From NCBI GenBank assembly GCA_963838805.1, contig CAWISK010000010.1, positions 186,001 through 250,000 of the forward strand: a stretch of 64,000 bases of DNA, in the 5' to 3' direction. The translations under genes and the position numbers were made by a program. Under the pieces are notes generated by a model. That model made no database searches. It was given only the letters and a program-made list of their open reading frames with translations, and was not told the origin of the DNA. Position 1 is the first letter of the stretch. Every line of letters begins with the position of its first letter. This DNA comes from CAVRQM01 sp963838805. Its GTDB lineage: Bacteria > Pseudomonadota > Alphaproteobacteria > Acetobacterales > Acetobacteraceae. Below, piece by piece: positions 61,542 to 64,000 of this stretch.

Positions 61542-62596
61542 TGGACCGGGGCGGCCTCGTGCTCCGGCCGTCGCCGGTCACGTCCACCGTCGATTTCGAA
61601 GCCGACGGCGTGCAGCACGGCTTTCTGCGCCTGCCGTACAGCCGGGACGATTCCGCCTGGGGGTCGATAATGATTCCTGTCACCACGATCCGTCGTGGCG
61701 CCGGGCCTACGGCATTGCTGACCGGCGGCAATCATGGCGACGAGTACGAGGGGCCGATCGCGCTGTTCGACCTGGCGCGGACACTGACGGCGGAGCAGCT
61801 CCGCGGCCGCGTGATCATCGTGCCGGCCATGAATCATCCGGCGTTTCGTGCCGGCACTCGCACTTCGCCGATCGATAGCGGCAACCTCAACCGCAGCTTT
61901 CCCGGTCGCCGCGATGGCGGCATCACGGAAAAGATCGCCGACTATTTCAGCCGTTACCTGCTGCCGCTCGCCGACCTCGTGCTCGACTTCCATTCCGGCG
62001 GCCGCACGCTGGAGTTCCTGCCCTACGCCGCGGCGCACGAGCTGCCCGACAAGGAGCAGGAGCGGGCCTGCTTCGCGGCGGTCGCCGCCTTCGGCGCGCC
62101 ATATTCGATGCGGATGCGCGAAATCGACGCAACGGGGATGTACGACACCACCGCCGAGGCGATGGGCAAGGTGTTCGTCACCACCGAACTGTGCGGCGGC
62201 GGCACCGCGACGGCGCGCAGCGTGGGCATTGCCAAGCGGGGCGCGGCGAACCTGCTGCGCCACGCCGGCATCGTCGAGGGGCATGTGCAGCCTGCAGCGA
62301 CACGCTGGCTCGACATGCCTTCGGCGGAGTGCTTCGGCTTTGCCGAACAGGACGGGCTGGTCGAGCCATGCGTCGATCTGGGCGATCCGGTGCGGCGCGG
62401 CGACGTGCTGGCCCGTCTCCATCCGATTGGCCGCACCGGTGCCGCACCCGCCGAGCATCGCGCGGCACTCGATGGCATTCTCGCGGCACGTCACTTCCCC
62501 GGCCTTGCCAAGCCGGGCGACTGCCTCACGGTCATCGCCACCGTGGAGGACTCGCAACCCACAACGTCCCGTCCCATCACCAGAGGAGTTTCGTGA
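61541..62596 (+). CDS. doeB: N-alpha-acetyl-L-2,4-diaminobutyrate deacetylase (DoeB/EutE)
   Basis: 351 residues. It is a succinylglutamate desuccinylase/aspartoacylase-type zinc hydrolase: LTGGNHGDEYEGPIALFDLAR (His and Glu ligands), NLNRSFPGRRDGGITEKIADYF and LVLDFHSGGRTLEFLP (third His). It removes the acetyl group from the DoeA product to give diaminobutyrate. The ATG 61541 overlaps the doeA stop by one base (TGATG); GTG 61538 is also possible. DoeC and DoeD, which finish the pathway to aspartate, are not in the window. Confidence 0.92.
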   Translation: MDRGGLVLRPSPVTSTVDFEADGVQHGFLRLPYSRDDSAWGSIMIPVTTIRRGAGPTALLTGGNHGDEYEGPIALFDLARTLTAEQLRGRVIIVPAMNHPAFRAGTRTSPIDSGNLNRSFPGRRDGGITEKIADYFSRYLLPLADLVLDFHSGGRTLEFLPYAAAHELPDKEQERACFAAVAAFGAPYSMRMREIDATGMYDTTAEAMGKVFVTTELCGGGTATARSVGIAKRGAANLLRHAGIVEGHVQPAATRWLDMPSAECFGFAEQDGLVEPCVDLGDPVRRGDVLARLHPIGRTGAAPAEHRAALDGILAARHFPGLAKPGDCLTVIATVEDSQPTTSRPITRGVS

Positions 62597-62598
62597 CG

Positions 62599-63459
62599 AT
62601 GAATTGTCCGTTTCAATGTGGCATCGCGGCCCTCGCGATGGCCATCGGCCTCGGCGCCGCCGCCCACGCCACGTCGCTCGAAGACGTGAAGAAGGCCGGG
62701 TTCATCCGTGGCGCCAATGCCAACGAGGTGCCGTACGCCTACATGGACGAGAGCGGTGCGGCCAAAGGGATCGGGCCCGACGTGGCAACCGCGGTGCTGA
62801 AGTCGATCGGGGTCCCCGAGATCGAATGGACGGTGACGCCGTTCGGCTCGCTGATCCCCGGTCTGAAGGCGCGCCGCTTCGACATGGTGGCTGCCGAGCA
62901 GAACATCCTGCCCGATCGCTGCAAGCAGGTGATGTTCACCGAGCCGAACTCAAGCTATGGCGAGGGGCTCCTGGTCAAGGCCGGCAATCCCAAAAACCTG
63001 CACGGCTACGATGATTTCAAGAAGAACCCGCAGCTCAAGGTCGCCATCGTCTCGGGTGCCGATCAGCTCGATTTCCTGCACGGGCTGGACATTCCGGACA
63101 GCCAGATCGTCGTCATCCAGGCCAATGCCGATGCGCCCTCCACCGTGCAGACGGGTCGCGCGGATGCCTATGCCGCGACCGAACTCACGGTCGCGAACCT
63201 GGTCAAGACCAAAGGCGTCGGCGTCGAGCAGGCCAAGCCGTTCACCGATCCGGTGATCAAGGGCAAGCCGGTGCGCAGCTATGGCGGCTTCGATTTCCGC
63301 AAGCAGGACAAGCAACTCTACAACGCCTTCAATACCGCCCTGATCGCCTTCAAGAAGACCGACGCCTACAAGACGATCCTCACCGGCTACGGGCTGAGCG
63401 ATGCCAGCGTCGAAGCCGCCCGCACCAAGACGATGGCGGAACTCTGCGCCGGAAAGTAG
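62599..63459 (+). CDS. ehuB: ectoine/hydroxyectoine ABC transporter substrate-binding protein
   Basis: 286 residues from ATG 62599; GTG 62593 overlaps the doeB stop (GTGA) and stands nearer the ribosome site AGAGGAG, so either start is plausible. It has a short signal peptide (IAALAMAIGLGAAAHA). The polar amino-acid-binding (SBP family 3) fold shows FIRGANANEVPYAYMDESGAAKGIGPDVATAVL, WTVTPFGSLIPGLKARRFDMVAA, LPDRCKQVMFTEPN and SYGEGLLVKAGNPK. It captures ectoine in the periplasm for EhuCD-EhuA. Intact frame. Confidence 0.92.
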   Translation: MNCPFQCGIAALAMAIGLGAAAHATSLEDVKKAGFIRGANANEVPYAYMDESGAAKGIGPDVATAVLKSIGVPEIEWTVTPFGSLIPGLKARRFDMVAAEQNILPDRCKQVMFTEPNSSYGEGLLVKAGNPKNLHGYDDFKKNPQLKVAIVSGADQLDFLHGLDIPDSQIVVIQANADAPSTVQTGRADAYAATELTVANLVKTKGVGVEQAKPFTDPVIKGKPVRSYGGFDFRKQDKQLYNAFNTALIAFKKTDAYKTILTGYGLSDASVEAARTKTMAELCAGK

Positions 63460-63541
63460 GCCTCTCCGCAGACCGCCGGAACGGCGTGGGAGGCTGTTTC
63501 TGCCCATGTCGGACCGGCGGTGCCGCGTGGAAAGCCATGCC

Positions 63542-64000
63542 ATGATGAGCCACTATCTGCCTGCCCTGCTGCGGGGTGCGGAAGTGACGGCGGTCATCGC
63601 CCTGGCCTCGATGCTGCTGGGCGCCGTGCTGGCGTTCGCCGCCGGCATCGCGCGTGTCGCGGGCGGCTTCGTGCTGTCGACGGTGGCACTCGTCTATATC
63701 GAGATCTTCCGGGGCACCTCGCTGCTGGTGCAGTTGTTCTGGCTTTACTACGCGCTGCCGCTGATCGGCATCTCGTTCGACCCGATCTCGACCGGGATCG
63801 CGGGGCTTGCCCTCAATATCGGTGCCTATGGGGCGGAGGTGGTGCGCGGCGCCTTGCGCGCGGTGCCGGAGACGCAGCATGAGGCGGCGCGCGCGCTCAA
63901 TTTCAGTGGCACCTACACACTCTGGCACATCGCATTGCCGCAGGCGGTGGTTGAGATGATGCCGGCGTTCGGGAATCTGGCGGTGCAGAACCTGAAGGAC
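63542..64000 (+). CDS. ehuC: ectoine/hydroxyectoine ABC transporter permease (3' end outside window)
   Basis: The first 153 codons are visible and the frame is open at the right edge. It is a His/Glu-type amino acid permease: ATG 63542 gives MMSHYLPALLRGAEVTAVIAL, then YIEIFRGTSLLVQLFWLYYALPLIG, and the EAA-type loop EAARALNFSGTYTLWHIALPQAV. It lies 82 bases after ehuB. The remaining ehuD and ehuA genes are expected beyond the window. Confidence 0.9.
   Translation, partial: MMSHYLPALLRGAEVTAVIALASMLLGAVLAFAAGIARVAGGFVLSTVALVYIEIFRGTSLLVQLFWLYYALPLIGISFDPISTGIAGLALNIGAYGAEVVRGALRAVPETQHEAARALNFSGTYTLWHIALPQAVVEMMPAFGNLAVQNLKD

Overview
The window is about 64 kb of very GC-rich DNA, densely packed with genes and rich in 4-base start/stop overlaps. 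The gene families and the local order rplU-rpmA-obgE-proB point to an alphaproteobacterium. Acetobacteraceae or a near relative in Rhodospirillales is my best guess; this is inference from content, not a database match. I saw no tRNA, rRNA, CRISPR array, transposase or phage gene.

Layout. Positions 1-4.4 kb carry the end of a DUF4139 protein, a polysaccharide pyruvyl transferase-like protein and a sulfotransferase. 4.4-7.6 kb carry inorganic pyrophosphatase, 6-phosphogluconate dehydrogenase and an XRE/MmyB regulator. 7.6-14.1 kb is a yejABEF-type peptide importer coupled to a histidinol-phosphatase-like gene. 14.1-17.2 kb hold an anchored cytochrome c, kdsB, pheA and a DedA protein. 17.3-27.9 kb, all on the minus strand, is a complete N-methylglutamate pathway for methylamine: mgdABCD (N-methylglutamate dehydrogenase), a XRE-cupin regulator, mgsABC (N-methylglutamate synthase) and gmaS (gamma-glutamylmethylamide synthetase), with a small membrane protein at the head. 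28-32 kb hold a serine hydrolase, a DUF4239 protein and a FUSC transporter. 32-47.8 kb is a sugar/sugar-acid island with three CUT2-type ABC importers, two enolase-superfamily dehydratases, a sugar lactonase and two FadR-type regulators. 47.9-56.1 kb are mostly housekeeping: DUF445, a divergent PEP carboxylase, OpgC, proB, obgE, rpmA, rplU. 56.3 kb to the right edge is an ectoine catabolism and uptake cluster: an AsnC-type regulator (doeX) divergent from enuR, eutB, eutC, doeA, doeB, ehuB and a partial ehuC.

How they work together. The methylamine operon would convert methylamine with glutamate to gamma-glutamylmethylamide (GmaS), transfer the methylamine to N-methylglutamate (MgsABC) and oxidise that to glutamate plus a one-carbon unit, probably on tetrahydrofolate (MgdABCD). 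The ectoine cluster imports ectoine (Ehu), removes any hydroxyl group (EutBC), opens the ring (DoeA) and deacetylates the product (DoeB); a 28-bp palindrome over a TTGACA hexamer in front of eutB is a strong EnuR operator candidate. The sugar island suggests oxidative, non-phosphorylative use of sugars or aldonates.

Sequence quality matters here. I count about 29 places where one recognisable protein continues in another reading frame. The gene lengths modulo 3 agree with about 23 net +1 and 6 net -1 single-base changes. They are concentrated at 20-26.5 kb and absent from 49.6 kb to the right end. I treat these as probable assembly indels and annotate each affected gene as one gene across the shift.
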